Assembly (NCBI GenBank): GCA_008973525.1
Contig: WACJ01000402.1
Span: 1,116,001 to 1,180,000, forward strand
DNA from: Stenopsyche tienmushanensis
Taxonomy: Eukaryota > Arthropoda > Insecta > Trichoptera > Stenopsychidae
DNA length: 64,000 nt
Reading direction: 5' to 3'
This document shows positions 12,300 through 26,169 of the stretch, in pieces. The position numbers and the translations under genes are program-made. The notes under the pieces are model-generated. The model was not told the DNA's origin, did no database searches, and was given only the letters and a program-made list of their open reading frames with translations. Position 1 is the first letter of the stretch. The number at the start of each line of letters is the position of its first letter.

Positions 12300-15200
12300 G
12301 TCTTCATCATTGTCCATATAATAATTCCATTCGATGGCTTTAATTTAATTTTGTTGTTAAGCCGGGCTCAAGGCACGCTCTTTCTCCCGACCCTTTCACC
12401 GATCGTTGCCTTTTTATTACATCGTTTGTTGATAATAGGATAAAACGCCCCGAGTATCATTGTTCTACTGATCCCACAATAATAGCTTTGAGATTTGTCC
12501 TGAATAAATTTAACGATCTCCTTAATTGTTTTTTATTTATTTATCAGAGCAAAAGTACACGGCTATTTCTTGCGCCTCGTTTGTTCAGCCTCGGGATATT
12601 CGGCTCGCCCGATTCGGAACGTCCTCAGATTTCCGCATCTGGAGATGTAATCGATTTCGAGACCATATAATGTTGGCGACATCGAATGTCCCGGGATGGG
12701 TCCGCCAGAAAAGAGGAAATTACACCCCAAATAATAATTGTTCAGGTAGAATGCGCGGGGTCGCAAATCTTGGACGCGAAATTTTCTTCCACTCGTGAGA
12801 ATTATATATTCCGAAGATAACTTCTGGGTCTCGGTTGTTTGAACTTTCGCATCTGCTCATTGCGGCGTGAAGGCACGCAATCGAGCCTTCGAATTAGTTT
12901 TAACCGTTTTATGTAACGTTTTTAACTGTTGAATATTTTAGCGAGTGCTCCTTCGGCTTTTCGGACGTTCGAGCGTGTAAATCTTCGCCGCTCGCTTTTT
13001 GGCGTGTTTATTTTATTTTTTGGCTTTATCTCGGATCGGATAAGTATTTATTTGTGATGGATGGAGGGCGGCGCTTTCATAAATTGCGACCCCCCAAATT
13101 TAACTTTTGCGGCTCGTGCATAATTTGGGGGGGGGGGGGTTGCGAAACGTCATAAATGCGAATGCGGAACGTAACGATGGCATCGCGTGATTGTGGACCA
13201 TACAACCTTCCCCCCGTCCATACGGTATTGATACGTTTTTTTTTATTGCAGCCTATTAAAAAAAATTATATCATATCTGCTCTAGTCTATTGAATTGAAT
13301 TTTCGGTTGCGAATTTTATGACGATGGCTGTTTTTATGTAATTTTATGCCTACCTTGTAGGAGTGAACGGGGGTACAAAGTGTCCCCTCAATAGTATCGG
13401 TCTTTCGCATCGTGCTTCATTAAAATGAATTGTGTGATTTGATCAAACATGACATCTAATTTTAGCTTTTAGTGTACGTTTGTTATTAGATCGCATGCAT
13501 TCTCCTCGTAGATAAAGAATCTCTCGTCGTAAATCTTTTTTTTGTCTGCATTTCTACATACGAAAAACAGAATTAGATAAATCCTACATGCTCGAAATTA
13601 CCTCAGTCGGCTGCGGCAGAGAAACTTCATTATTTTAAAAATGTACAACAAATAGTATAGGAGATATCAGATATATATCCATCGAAGAGTATGTTTTCGA
13701 TAGCAGGTCGGTGTAAAGTAGGGATTTCAGATTAGCCCTACATAAGGGACTGAATCAGACAGGGTTAAAGGCGCGCGTTTCAAAGAAAGAACTATTGTTT
13801 ATGTTTATTTGAATAAATTTCCGAATATTGTGTACTATCGACAGTGTTGATTAATTTATATACATGTTTAATACACGCTGCGACGGTCCTGACAGATAAA
13901 TGGACACGGATGATAAGTGGCGGACATATAAATATAGTATCTACGTTTATGATGATTTAAAATTAGCTCACTACTCAAAGGGTTAAAAGACTAGCAAAAA
14001 ACGCGAATATAATGTATTTCTTTCGGGATAGCTTGATCAATTTTGGAAAATTTGTTTGTTATGTATAAAAACATGTTTGTTAAGTTTAAAAACGATTGAT
14101 TGATCTGAATATATTTGTTATCGATCTGAATATGTTTAATTTTGGGAAGGGTTTATGTAGGATTTGTATTAAATCCAGTGGCTTTTCAGTTGTTAAATTG
14201 GTTTTCATCCAAATTTGACACGTCCTGACGTATTGCGAGTTTAATGCCACAAATTATTATATCCAGGGCGGCAGAAAAACTTTGTCGCTTTGAATGATAT
14301 TGCTCATGAACGAGGATGTATCCAGCGGCGACCGAGTAAAAAGGTTTTAGCTTCGTAAAGATATATTACAATCTATAGTAGTGCTTCTAATGATAGCAAA
14401 AACTGTATAGGTGCGACGAAGGTTCGGAGGGACGGGAAAGACTAAAAAGAACTAAGCGTGGGTCGAACATTGTAACGTCTGGGAAAAGATTGAATAAAAT
14501 GGGGTAGGCGGCGGAAACCCACTCGACGGTTGTTCGACATGGAACTGATCTCCTTATAACAATCTCACGGACGCGGATAGATTCTCTATCGTCTCGCTAT
14601 AATTTCTCAACTGTTGCAACTATCCTAAAGTCGGCTTCTTTTAAGTGAATAAGACAAAAGAGGATTGTGTGGGGATTTTCGCAGAAAGGGTTCGAGTTGT
14701 TTGGTCTCGATCCATCGCGCTTTGTTAAATCCCCATTTCTTGCATCTGAAGTTCCCTCCCGCCTTGACGTATGTTACATCGCGAGAGGAAACTTTTTCGT
14801 CGCTACAAATCCTACTTGCACTCGCTCCGTTCTTCGTTGCGGATTATGTAAACCTCAAAAGCTTTCAGAAACACTTCCAGTTCTGTCTCTTGAACTTTTC
14901 AAATTAGCGACTTTGCTTCGCTTTAAAGGCGTTTTTCCGAGTCCCGCATTTGGGAAAAAAGGCAATGAAAAACGTTGTCCGCGACTATAACCTGAGTCAA
15001 AACGTTCACCAGATCGAGAGTCCATCTGCGCCATCGGCTTATGTTGATTTTTCAATCTCTCTCTGACGTGGCCTTCGATGCTAATGAGGAATTTGCGCTA
15101 GAATTTAATTCAAAAGTTTGCATCCGAACTTTCGCGCGAATTTTATGACCGATCTGTCCTTTTGGGAAAATTGACCCATTCGACGAACGGTTCTTTCAAA

Positions 15201-17585
15201 GATTTAAATTTTCGATCTTTACACTCGAGCAACAATGTGCACCCTTCGGGTGCTGCACGTTCTGCGTGCAAAGCTTCACGTATTTAATCTGCTTCGTGAG
15301 GCTGCGACAAGTATGTCGTTCGGAAGAGCCTCCATTTTATTGCGGCTGGATGCCCGACGTTTGCTTAAATGTATGCGATATATTTTTTGCATATTTGATA
15401 TTCCAGTTGGTGGGCGTTTCCACGGAATCACAAATTACAGAAATAAGATTTTGATAATTTTTTGATTAGTGACGCTTTTCAATTTACTATTTACTTTGCT
15501 ATAATGTAGAACAAAAACTTGATTCAACATCCTTTGTAGGTGGGCATTTTCGATTCTGATCTTCCAGATCTGGTGTACAATATTACCATTTTAAAGACTT
15601 TGAGATAAAACAAAACAGATGCTCAAATTTAAAGTTGCACATTCTAATTTGAATAGATAACAATATTAAATTTGAAAACCGTACATGGTACGGTCATACT
15701 GTAACAATTGATATTGCCACAATGCCAATGGTTTTCGTTTGAGCGTAGAAAAATATCGAAAGGCGACAAATCTAGAAACGTTGTGATCTCAGTCTTTAGT
15801 CTAGATGGCTATAATTTATGCTGTCTGAGATTTGGTGAAGTATCGCGTAGTTATAAAAATACGTTCGTCCTAATGGCGGCGCTCTATTTTAAGCGGGCTC
15901 GGAGCTAAGGGTGGGTTAATGCAGATTTGATCGTGTGGGGTTTGCCTCGATGCATTTATTCATACGGAAATCCTGAAAGACCGAGACCATTATCGCCGGG
16001 AAATGCGGTCGCAGACGGAGCTGGAGTCGATTGTCCGCGGCGAAGAATGCTCCTCCGGGATGTGCTGCTCTGGAAGATCGCTCTCGAACTCGGGAGCTGA
16101 CGGAGAGGCATTAATTAGAGCGTGCGGCGGGGTGGGTGTCTGGCCATTTTTACCCGATGGATGTTTTTGTGAATGAAAGCTACGTAGGCCCGGGTGGTGG
16201 GCGGGTGGTGGCCGATGGGAGTTGGCGGGTGTTGCGGCGAGCCCGCTATTGATCCGCGCGCGCACTCGCGCCCACCGCCGACTGACGCCCACCTCCGCCT
16301 ACCCCCGCCCGACGACGCCCGCCGCAGCCCACCGCAGCCCACCGCGACCCACCGACACCACCCCGAAACCCCCCGACACCCGCCATCGCCACATGCAATT
16401 TATTCAATTACACTTCTTACCTGCTTCCGACCCGGAAGAAAGTCAACTCGCTCTTTCACTTCTTCCACCTTCGATTGACTAGTCCGCTGACGCAACCGCC
16501 CTCGAACCTATGACAACACCGACGCGGATACACTATTTATTCCCAAATAACGCCGAATTTCCCTCAGGCATTCTTTTCATCCCATCAATACAAATAATAT
16601 ACAAAACGAAAAATTGCCAAATTTAAAAAAAAGGAACTATTACGTTGCATTAATTTGATTTGAATTTGGAACATCGTGCATATTTCGTTCCGTCGTCTTG
16701 CTACATGACCTGGCCTACATTAACACGTTCGTCGTTGAGCATAAATTGGTGTTTTCCGGGCACTCAAAGCCTTACGATTAGGGGTCCCGATCGAATATTC
16801 GAACATATTTGCCTAGAAAATCAATAAAATATACCAATTACTAGAATTTCTTCCAATCGCCTCTCTGAGAAATTTGCTAATTCTAAGAATTCCCCGCTTT
16901 AAATTTTCGCGAAAAAACCAGCGTTTGACTATTCGAACGCGGATTGACTCAATGCGTGAACACAAACCCGACAGTGGGTTCGAAATATCGGATACATGCA
17001 AAAATTTAACTTTAATTTTGTCCTTTTTTATTTTACGAATATTTGGGATCCCTAGTTACGGGATGTGGCGTATAGCAGGGAAACTACTTGCGACTACTGT
17101 AAAATCCATCGAGATAGTCGAGTTTTGAAGCTTCTCTACTAAATTAGACGTACGTGTTGAACTACACAATATCTCTCTCTTAAAGCCCACTTTAATATGT
17201 TTGAATTCGACCGAGTGTATTGGAGTGTTTTAAATTACATAAATGCAATATGTTTAGTTCCGGTCATCCCTCTTTGCAGTGGTGTGTTGTCCGAGTCACG
17301 GACGTACGAGCTTGCAAGCGATTAATGGCGCGAATGAAATGCACACTGGAATATTTGGACAACCCAAAACGGGTTTTGGCGCTCGTAAATCGCAAGCTTA
17401 CAATTTCCGATTTCCTCGAATGAAAATTTTAATCCAGTCGCTCGAATGTCGACCGTCGAGTTTTCCGTAATGGAATTAAGCGAGACTTTATACGTCTTCG
17501 CCTATTAACTCGGTTAAAATTTCCCAACTGAACGACCGCCACTCTGCAAAGTCGAACGCTGATCTTCTTCATCTTTGACGGTGTT
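12300..17585. other. intronic DNA, mostly unannotated
   Basis: No gene recognised. A poly-G run lies at about 13128-13138. A strong acceptor-like tract ends at about 13251 but has no open exon behind it. Positions about 13820-13850 are an inverted piece of the repeat at 23072/25961, next to a GGCGCGCGTTTCAAA box also present in the hairpin at 45952-46067. At 13930-13990 there is a TTAA-ended stretch also found near 2590-2660. Positions 16190-16390 are a C-rich CCACCG/CCCGCC simple-sequence tract. Confidence 0.45.
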
Positions 17586-17589
17586 CAGT

Positions 17590-18480
17590 CCGAGCAGGAA
17601 TCGCGCATCCCGGACAGTTTTAGGTGCTCAAGAATCCCGGGATTAGTAATAACAGAAATCGCACTATGAAGGCTACTAAATCAAGACATTCCCGCCGAAA
17701 TCTGGACGCTTGAAAACAGGCAAATTTAGGCGACGCCTAGGGACCGTAACTGTCTAATCTATGTATACGAGTACATATATGTTTTTCAAATTGTTATATT
17801 AACCTTTCCCTATCGGTGATGTATTTACTACACATCGACTCTAATAATGGGAATATCGATATGAAATATAATAGATACGGGATTCAGATTTTTTGTATTC
17901 CTCCGTAATATAATTACGAATCACACCAAAGTATTATAGTATATAAGTATTCATCTGCAGCGACGGAAATAAATAATTTGTCGGGAAATCGGGAATTTTG
18001 CGAGTTTTAGTCCGTGTCTCAGCAGAAAGGAATTTTATCAGTCACATTGATGGTGTTATACGAAAATGGGGGCTCACGCGGTCATCAACTCGAACTAGCA
18101 TTTGAATATCTAATGACGATACCCCCAACGAGTGTGGAGGCTGAGCGTGCATTTTCAGCAGCAAGTTGCCTGGCTTCCAAAATCAGATCCATACTAAATG
18201 ACGAAACACTCGATGCTTTAATGTTATTTCGGGCATATTTTCAAAACAATATTTGAATTTTTTAGTGCTTTATTTATCTATTTTTAAATTGTGTTTTTAT
18301 CTTTTCTTAAATAAATAAAATTCTTTCGCCTTCAATTTATTTTTTATATTAAACAAATAGATTTTTGATCAAATTTATCAATGTAAGTTCTTAAACTATT
18401 GAAAATCCCGGGATTCCGGGACTGATGACGGGATGGTCTAATGCAATCTCGGGATCGAAATTTTGGCTCGGGATTGGATT
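17590..18480 (+). mobile_element. hAT transposon relic with dimerisation domain
   Basis: The frame 18014-18256 encodes a hAT C-terminal (hATC) dimerisation segment: LELAFEYLMTIPPTSVEAER then AFSAASCLASKIRSILNDET and LDALMLFRAYF. The P-T/S-V-x-x-E-R-x-F-S core is diagnostic of hAT transposases. The frame ends with a stop at the expected place for the C terminus. Only about 80 residues survive; the BED finger and catalytic regions are absent. ATCCCGGGATT boxes on both flanks (about 17635 and 18405) may be subterminal repeats of the same element, so the outer bounds are approximate. Confidence 0.8.
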
Positions 18481-19089
18481 ACCTAGTCTCGACCGTGCTG
18501 TTGGACAATGAGCGGAAAATATTACACGATTTGCATCCAAATTGACTGAGAAAGTCGGAATCTCACGGATCTCGGAGCTAAACTTCGTTACGTGTCATAG
18601 GTCGCGAGACCTTCCCCAAGAATAATGGCGAAAGGCAAAGAACCGATTGGGGGTGGGGCGACCCTTGCCTTTCGCAATTGTTCTTTGTCGTGTCAATGCA
18701 TCGTATGCATTCCTTTTATTTTGGAAGATCGTATGAGATGTTACATAAGTACTTTGATATGTTCTTGCATAAGCGCAGCTCGTCGCTTGCCAAAGCCGAT
18801 CATTTATACTGTTTCTTGCCTTTTTGTATTACATGCTTTGAAAATCCATGTCCAAAAACGATGTATAAATGTTCATTAAAATAATTTCTAAAGACGGAGT
18901 GCGAATAATTTTTTACTCGGCCTCGTTGATGAAGCAAACCCCAAAAGGCAAGCACGCTGACATTTAAATATGACACAAAGCATATCGCAATTGCTATATG
19001 CTGAAGAATTGTACACCAAATCCAAGAATTCATACAGTATTGATATATTAAATTGTTCAGTCAGAAATGTCGTATTTTTCTTACTAACT

Positions 19090-19440
19090 TTTTGACCGTT
19101 AGTTGTGTCTCAGCTATCCCTTTATCATGATTTAATCGATAAAGATAAGAAACAACCGTTTTTACACTACAATGTGACTGGAGATGAAAAGTGGGTGTTG
19201 TACTTAAATCAAAAACGCAAAAGACAATGGCTTTTAAAGGGGCAGATAAAGAAAACAGCCCCTCGACTGGGTCTAACAGTAAAAATAGTTCTTTCAAATG
19301 TATAGTGGGACTCCGTAGGGATAATCTGCTATGAAGTCCTTCCATATGGTCAAACCATAACGAGAGAGATTTATTGTTCACAATTATTTTATTCGAATTC
19401 AGATGCTTGAAACATACCATCGTTCGTATTAGATCATATA
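19090..19440 (+). mobile_element. mariner transposase relic, central part
   Basis: The + frame reads GDEKWVLYLNQKRKRQWL, the mariner block around the first catalytic Asp (consensus CDEKWILYDNRKR), then after an in-frame stop WDSVGIICYEVLPYGQTIT and REIYCSQL, matching the conserved WWSxxGIIHYELL and GETITAxxYCxQL blocks. One stop interrupts the frame and the second and third Asp are missing, so it is inactive. A mariner N-terminal fragment lies 4 kb downstream at 23478-23900. Confidence 0.85.
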
Positions 19441-19444
19441 CCGA

Positions 19445-22400
19445 CGAGGTCGTAGTGGTTTTAAATTGTCTTTAAGTGAATGCTGAAAACATATTTGTAC
19501 ATGTTCGTCACGTTCAGTATCGTGGATCTTATAGACCGCGTTTCGCAACTGTACAATATTGCATCATGAAATCGAAAATATCACGGGATGATCCGATATA
19601 TGAAAGCTTACCGGAGTGCAATTCAGCCTCCCTCGGGAATCGTTTTCTCAGGTCGGTCAATCGATCTCATTTGTTACGTCGGCGTGCATTCATTCATATA
19701 GGGGGGGTTTTTTGCGCGTATTTTTCAATCTTTTCAACTTTAGCAATGCCTGCCTCGCGTTTCCTGACAAAGAAATATGGCAGTCGGTTATTTTTCTTTT
19801 CGCCTTGGAGCGTATCAGAGGGATGATGAATATTTGGCCGTAAAATGGGTTCAACCGGCTTCATTGCTCGTAACTTTTTTTCTACCCCTCTGGCGCTGCT
19901 TCCTTTGCTCATATTTTGCGTTAACGAGGATTATATTAAACACTTATTTATCTGGTTTATTGTACGTTGCCATTTTTATATGGTATTTAGCCTGTGCATT
20001 TCGTTCTTGTCTTGGAAAATTTCTTCTTTGTTGCACGTTTTTGTTCAAATGCTCATTTAATAATGATCGATGACACACCATGTGTGTCAATGCGCGGAAG
20101 ACGGTTGACGGTCGATCAGCATATGTACCATGTTTTCGCTAACGGTCACTGTTCAATGACACGAACCCTGCGCACGTTTTTCGTCAACCATTGTTGACAT
20201 AATAAAAATATATGGTTTCCGGGTTCAAGGGAAGTTCACCCTTGTAACCGTCCGATTTCCGACCGTAGTATTAGAAATTTTCAGCATTGGCGATGGGATT
20301 AATTTTATATTAAAACGATCAATCGTTGCATAATATTCCAATGTGGTTTTCAAAATTCCAAACTTTAAATGGAAACGCCCATGTTCATTTGGCACAATTA
20401 TTTAGATGTTGGAAGTTAAATCAATCGTCGATGTCACAAGGCCAAATTAATTTCAACCTAATCAACCCTACCGCACCTATAAAAGCTTACTGTGCGTCTT
20501 GAAAGCCCTGCCCTGTTCTTATAATGGCGCATCCCCAACATACGAGCCCTTCAGCAGCTACAAAGCAGATCGATAATTCCATGAACATTGATTGCTATTC
20601 GAATGAATAAATATTTTTAATGTCATTTATAAATATAAACGTACGTTATAAAGTCTTCCCGTGGGAGCGAATGGCATTATTTTTGTGTTTTATTAAGGCA
20701 ACAATAATTTCGCCAGGGGCCCATTACTCTTATCCGCGTACGGAACGACGTCATGCATTTAGCGGAGCAAATTATACTTCCATTCCATTCATCGTTTCTT
20801 CCGCGTCATTAATTCCATACGTTCTTTTCTCGAATTCTTCGCGAGCTATTGCTTCCGTATTCTTCCCGTTTGATGTTGTCTTTGATGCTCGCATCGGACG
20901 TGTGCACTTTTGGGCCGTCGACGATTTTTCTAGATTCGCATAATTCGATTGACGAAAATATGATGGAGCGATTGTAGCGAGATGGCTGTGCCGTTGGGGA
21001 GAAAATGGAAAAAGTTTTGCACGATGTAAATTGTCCTGCTTTCCTGTCACCTGGCAAGTAGCACGAAAAGTTGCGAATTAAATTGTGTTTGTTTCCTCGG
21101 GCGTTGTTTATTTTTAGATGTTTTTTTTTTCGATTTTTCCACGCTTTTTTCTATATGTCTTCCATGCCCTTTTGTTATATTTGATTTATGTAAAATAATA
21201 TTTTTTTCGTGTTTTTCATGTGTCTTCCCCCACAATAAAACTACATTCGCTCCCATGCGGGCGTCGTTTTGATGTATTAAAAAACGACGTATATTTTTTA
21301 CGTTAAAGTAATTATTTTTATCGTTCAAAATTTGTTTTTTTCCCTTCAAATGTTATTCTTATGCGTGGGCATTCATGGTACAACACCATAAAATATGTAG
21401 TGTAGGCTTACAGTTCTAATCATGCTTGTATTATAATGAATTAAAATAATTGACATTATCGTCGTTCAATTTACCATATCAAATGTCATAAAATTATCAA
21501 TTTTATTCCTGGATGATTTTTCTTGAAACTTGCCCATTTTGCTTTAATTTTCAAGCTTTCATTTGGTTTGATTAGTTTAATGTAGAATAATTCCTTTTAC
21601 ATCTAGTTTTTGAGGGGAGTGAGATCAAGTTTTCGAGTTGCGCTCGTCTAGACAATTCACTCTATTCAGAGCGAGGAGTGATTACAGTCGCGAGATTACA
21701 AACGAGCCCGCGGGAAGAATACCACAGTCACCTGAGATGACGCACCGTCTCGTTTCCTGCGCGTGCGCATTCATTCTTCGATGTGACATGGTCGTAATGT
21801 AATTAAAATTTTGATGCACTATAAATGCATATTATTGATTTTGAAACGTTAAAAAATGTACGCAGATTTGTTTGAATGATTGCCATTGAGTTTTGAAATG
21901 TGACTGCTAATCACGCGCGCAACGAGATGCTGAAATGAAGTCTTCTCAGTCACTCCCCGTAATAAATTTGGCATGTCAACCCCGCTGAAATTGAAATTTA
22001 TCAACCCTTATCGTAATTGTCGGGCGCGCGACTCGAACTACCCGAAATTAAAATTATAAACTGCGCACAGTATTATCTTTCAGGGCGGAATATAAATGTC
22101 GGACCCATGGCGGGCAACCCTTTTTTCTCGGGTAGGAAAAGTCAAATATGCTTTCTGAAATGATTACCGCAATAAATTGACGTTGGCTCTTTGTTTGTAG
22201 CGTTTTACAGGTGGACAAAAGCCTCACGATTTCGGCGGAAGGTTATTACACTAGACCGAGGAACGTGTCGCCTTTTTTTGTCGCGCACCCTCTACATGCG
22301 ATATATGTGTTTTTTTGAAAAACTATAAAACCCGGACAAATATATATGGGGAAAGAAAAGGTCGTATTTCGCCACCGTACCGAAATAGAATTTAAATTTA

Positions 22401-23060
22401 GTCCATATCTGGAAAACTACATGGGACCTCGAATGAGCGTCGTCTTTTTGCGCTTAGGAAGAAAATTAAACAAAAACAAAAGGAGCTCATGTTCATGCGA
22501 AGGCCTTCCCTCGGGCGACAAGTTTGACATTTCGCAGTGTCGAATGTTAAAGAGGATCTCTCGTAGCCTGAACTATTGGATGTGTTTAGATTGCCGGCAA
22601 AGGAGCTCACCATAATTTCATTTGTAAGAGCTTTGGATTTATTGGCGCCCATTAAAAATGTTACCCCGTCGAGTTAAATCGTAGATTTTTTAGTCGGCAT
22701 GGGTTGCAGACCGTAATTGATTTTTCGCTTCCGCCCTCGTTTTGGCGCATTTTATTATTTTTTTTTATTTAATGCAATCCACTTGCATACTGCTCCCATC
22801 ATATCGCCTAATGGATTTTACCCGGTGTTGCAAAATTGAATCCCATTCGAGAGTGTTCATGCTTTGATTCCAACGAAATCGAATTTTCATAATCCGGCTC
22901 CATCGATCCGCTGAAATTCAAAACAAGCACGTCAAATCAGCGAATTATTTTCCGCAATCGAATTGAAAACTCGCAATCTATTGTCCAATCGGGATTCAAA
23001 ATCCCAATCCAAATATCACTCAGCGTTACTAAGTGTTTATCCTGATATACTGGATCTTAA
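19445..23060. other. intronic DNA, no gene recognised
   Basis: No supported exon, RNA gene or transposon domain was seen in this AT-rich stretch. Open frames near 19.5-20.9 kb and 22.4 kb show no recognisable motif. Confidence 0.4.
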
Positions 23061-23071
23061 TCTTGTGTGGA

Positions 23072-23290
23072 GTGAGCAAATTTAAAATCGATGAAGTCGT
23101 TGATGCCATAATCGCTTTACACCGATTACTTTCTGTCAGCTCATATCAGCGTAAGACAATCTTTAATTCGAGGCAGAGTCAATTGTAAATAAGCACTGTT
23201 GATAGCATACAAGACCACGTCACAACGACCAAGATGAACAAATAAACACTGTCGATAGTACAAAATATTCGATCATTTCTTTGCGTAAAC
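23072..23290 (+). repeat. interspersed repeat family B, copy 1
   Basis: Nearly identical, in the same orientation, to 25961-26169. Both run from GTGAGCAAATTTAAAATCGA to TTTGCGTAAAC. This copy carries a short extra AGCTCATATC stretch near 23138. In both copies a CCTGGKATRGTACTCCTT motif follows further downstream. A partial inverted relative lies at about 13820-13850. No protein is recognised, so it is a non-coding repeat. Confidence 0.75.
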
Positions 23291-23477
23291 AAGGGGGTCA
23301 CAGGCCCTGGGATAGTACTCCTTAAATAATACTCCTAGTAGTCATAGATAGTTACCGGCGAAAGAGACCGTTATAATTATTCGGTTTTACCCATGATGAA
23401 TCATCCGTATTGTTGAGTATAGGGTATCATTAGAGTCTTTCGACAGCAGCTAACCGTGTCACATCTTATGTTATAGT

Positions 23478-23900
23478 ATTTTTTTACCCGTAAAATAGAA
23501 AATCAAAATATACGGCGAAGAAGCTGTGAGTGAACGGACAATAAGAAATTGGTTTTTAAAATTTCGCTCGGGAGATGAGACACTGAAAGATGAAACAAGG
23601 GAGGGTCGCCCTTCCGACTTTGATGAAGACGTTTTAAAGGTGTTATTGGAGCAAAATCCACGTCAATCAACAGGGGAATTGTCAGGGAATCTAAATACGC
23701 TACGATCAACCATTTTCCGACATTTGGAAACTCACCGGCACTCCAAATAATCTTATTCAAGGCAATAAGGAAAATCGCGTGTTATATTGCCACAAGGCTA
23801 CGTACGCAAAAGACAGTGGCTTGATAAAGATCAACCACTTTTACCGGATTCTATAGCCAATATTCATGGGGGAGGGGGGAAATATTATGTGTATGTAGGA
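23478..23900 (+). mobile_element. mariner transposase relic, N-terminal part
   Basis: The frame 23526-23750 reads SERTIRNWFLKFRSGDETLK then DETREGRPSDFDEDVLKVLL, the mariner helix-turn-helix and linker (consensus WFxRFRSGDFDLxDxxRSGRPxxxD). The downstream stretch at about 23760-23870 holds a second fragment, RKRQWLDKDQPLLPDS, from just after the first catalytic Asp. Intervening sequence is deleted or out of frame and the catalytic triad is missing. It is a dead copy lying between the two copies of repeat B. Confidence 0.85.
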
Positions 23901-25957
23901 TCTTCGAGGCATAATCCACCATGAGCTTATAAATCGAAATGAATCAGTGTCGAAAAATACAATACAATTGACGGACACGTTAAATTTCAAGATTTTCATA
24001 ACAAAAATGACGCAGTAATGTCTTGTATGACTTATAATAAATCGAAGAATTCTATACTTAAAAGTATAGATTTAAAATGCGTAGATTTCGATGACGTTTT
24101 CATTGAGAAGAAACAATTGTTTCTTGAGCAAAACAAATTAATTTAAGATAATTTCCTCGAATATAAAGATGAAACCGTAATCTACTTGATCTTATCTCAC
24201 AAATTTTGAATAATCTTCTTTTCATCTAATATGTATATTTGACTTGGGGCTTAAAAAAATTTGAATAGGCACAAGGCGAACGACCAGAATGCCCCTCTTT
24301 ATTTTTAGTTCCAATTCTTTTTTCAGCTGGAAGTGTCTGTGAAATTTCTTAAAGCATTCATGGTTCGTGACCGAGCCGAGTGAACTTTTCTGAATAGAGA
24401 GTGTTTCTTACTGCAGGAACGTGGACCTGTTGATTTTGCTCATGAAATTTTGAAATAAAACGTGGAATATCCTGGTGGGTTTTTTTTTCCAGTTCAACCA
24501 TTTGACCTCGTTCGGTCGCATGCTGCCTTCTTTTTTTTTTCCTCTTCGGCAAATCTGATTTCTTTATATTTCAGCACTAGGAGTTCGAATCTCCCGTCGA
24601 TTAAAAATGCTGCATAGACGAATCGAGTCCTATAAAAATTGTCATCTATTTATCGCTCCGACGCAACGCGACTCGATTCTCTCGCTGCCATTTTACGAGC
24701 CTGACGAAGATACTACCCATTCTGTCATTCACATATCTGCCGGGAATAATTTGCGGATAAAATACAATCTCTCCCTCGTTAATTCCAGAGAGCTCTCCCA
24801 TAATCTCGACATCTCGAAAGGAATGGAGCTCCGCCTCCGTCTTAATTATTGTCACTGCGTTAAACTCGCATTAATTGCAAAGGATAATTAATAGATGTTG
24901 CCGACTCGACCATGCTCTTCTATACGAATTAATCTCTGAAATAATTCCTCCCGGCAGGATCTTCGGCGATGAATTTATTCACCATATCGAGGAGATCGCT
25001 CGATTAGCCTATCCGAGGGAAAAAAAGACGTCCCGATTATTTAAATTTGGGATGATTTCGGGTCCTTTCTTTTTCCGGTCCTCCGCTTCCCGCATCTCTT
25101 ATTTACATTTAGATGTATAAACATCTGTAATTCCGACAGAGTACGTAGCCAATTTGGGTTGACAGTGAGGTTATTCAGTGGGTTCTTTTATTATGTACAC
25201 AAAGGGGTGATTCTGGAATCGTCTCTTCTGTCTATTTGTCTGCGGCATCGACTTTTATACACTACCGGGTACGATCGTGGAGATCAAGTTCAAGACTGAA
25301 AAGGACACGATTGACAGATGGCGTAATATGCCTTGTGCATTTGAATGGATTCGATATTTTGCACCGAGGCAATCGCACGATAGTTGTATGTCTATGTATC
25401 GGGTATATTCATACATAATATCGGTTAACCGAGAACGATTTGTTTGTTTGTTTAATAACAGTTTGTATCGATCATACGTTTTCGATGCTAAAAATGAGAA
25501 TTCTTTGAAATCCGAAATCATAGGATTTTGATTAGTATAACGCTAATTTTGTAGATGTGATAAATCAGGTTAATATGTTGGACAAATGAGAATTTTATAT
25601 TCATATTGCAGTAGTCAGTCGTGATGCATTCGGTATTATATTATCGTACAGAAATATCAACCCACGCCTATTGACGTTGTTAGGAACGCAACTTCTCATG
25701 CATTATTTCAACTTTTCCATAATAAGAGTCGTCTGTGATGGTTTCGCCTGACTGCAAGAATGAATAATGGATGACATCTTCGCTATACGGTCACCATGAC
25801 CTTCTTAGGATGAAGAATTGCTTTCGCGAGCTGTCATGGAGATCATTCGCTGTCTAGTCATTGTCCTCTACGTTTATTACACAGTATTCTTTTTTCATCG
25901 TTACAGTTGATTTTTTTTTGTATCAATCCGAATATAAAAGGAGATTTAACCTTTTGA
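23901..25957. other. intronic DNA, no gene recognised
   Basis: No supported feature. A GAGTTCGAATCTCCCG string at about 24572 resembles a Pol III B box, but I could not find an A box or tRNA fold around it. Confidence 0.4.
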
Positions 25958-25960
25958 GGT

Positions 25961-26169
25961 GTGAGCAAATTTAAAATCGACGAAGTCGTTGATGCTATAA
26001 TCGCTTTACACCGATTACTTTCTATCAGCGTAAGACAATATTTAATTCGAGGCAGAGTCAATTGTAAATAAGAACTGTTGATAGCATACAAGACCACTTC
26101 ACCACGACCACGATGAACAAATAAACACTGTCGATAGTACAAAATATTCGGTAATTTATTTGCGTAAAC
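25961..26169 (+). repeat. interspersed repeat family B, copy 2
   Basis: Second copy of the 23072-23290 repeat, differing by scattered substitutions and lacking the short internal insertion. A 170-codon minus-strand ORF (25858-26370) runs across it. Because that frame covers repeat sequence and shows no domain, I do not call it a gene. Confidence 0.75.

Noticed and set aside
13240..13300. Strong acceptor (poly-T then TTGCAG) that could start a Syx1A exon
   Set aside because: The sequence behind it does not encode any syntaxin segment and closes quickly in frames; no donor follows.
16115..16482. Overlapping ORFs rich in Pro, Arg and His
   Set aside because: They are translations of a C-rich simple-sequence tract (CCACCG/CCCGCC) and have no conserved content.
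24560..24610. tRNA or SINE from GAGTTCGAATCTCCCG
   Set aside because: No A box or cloverleaf can be formed around it.
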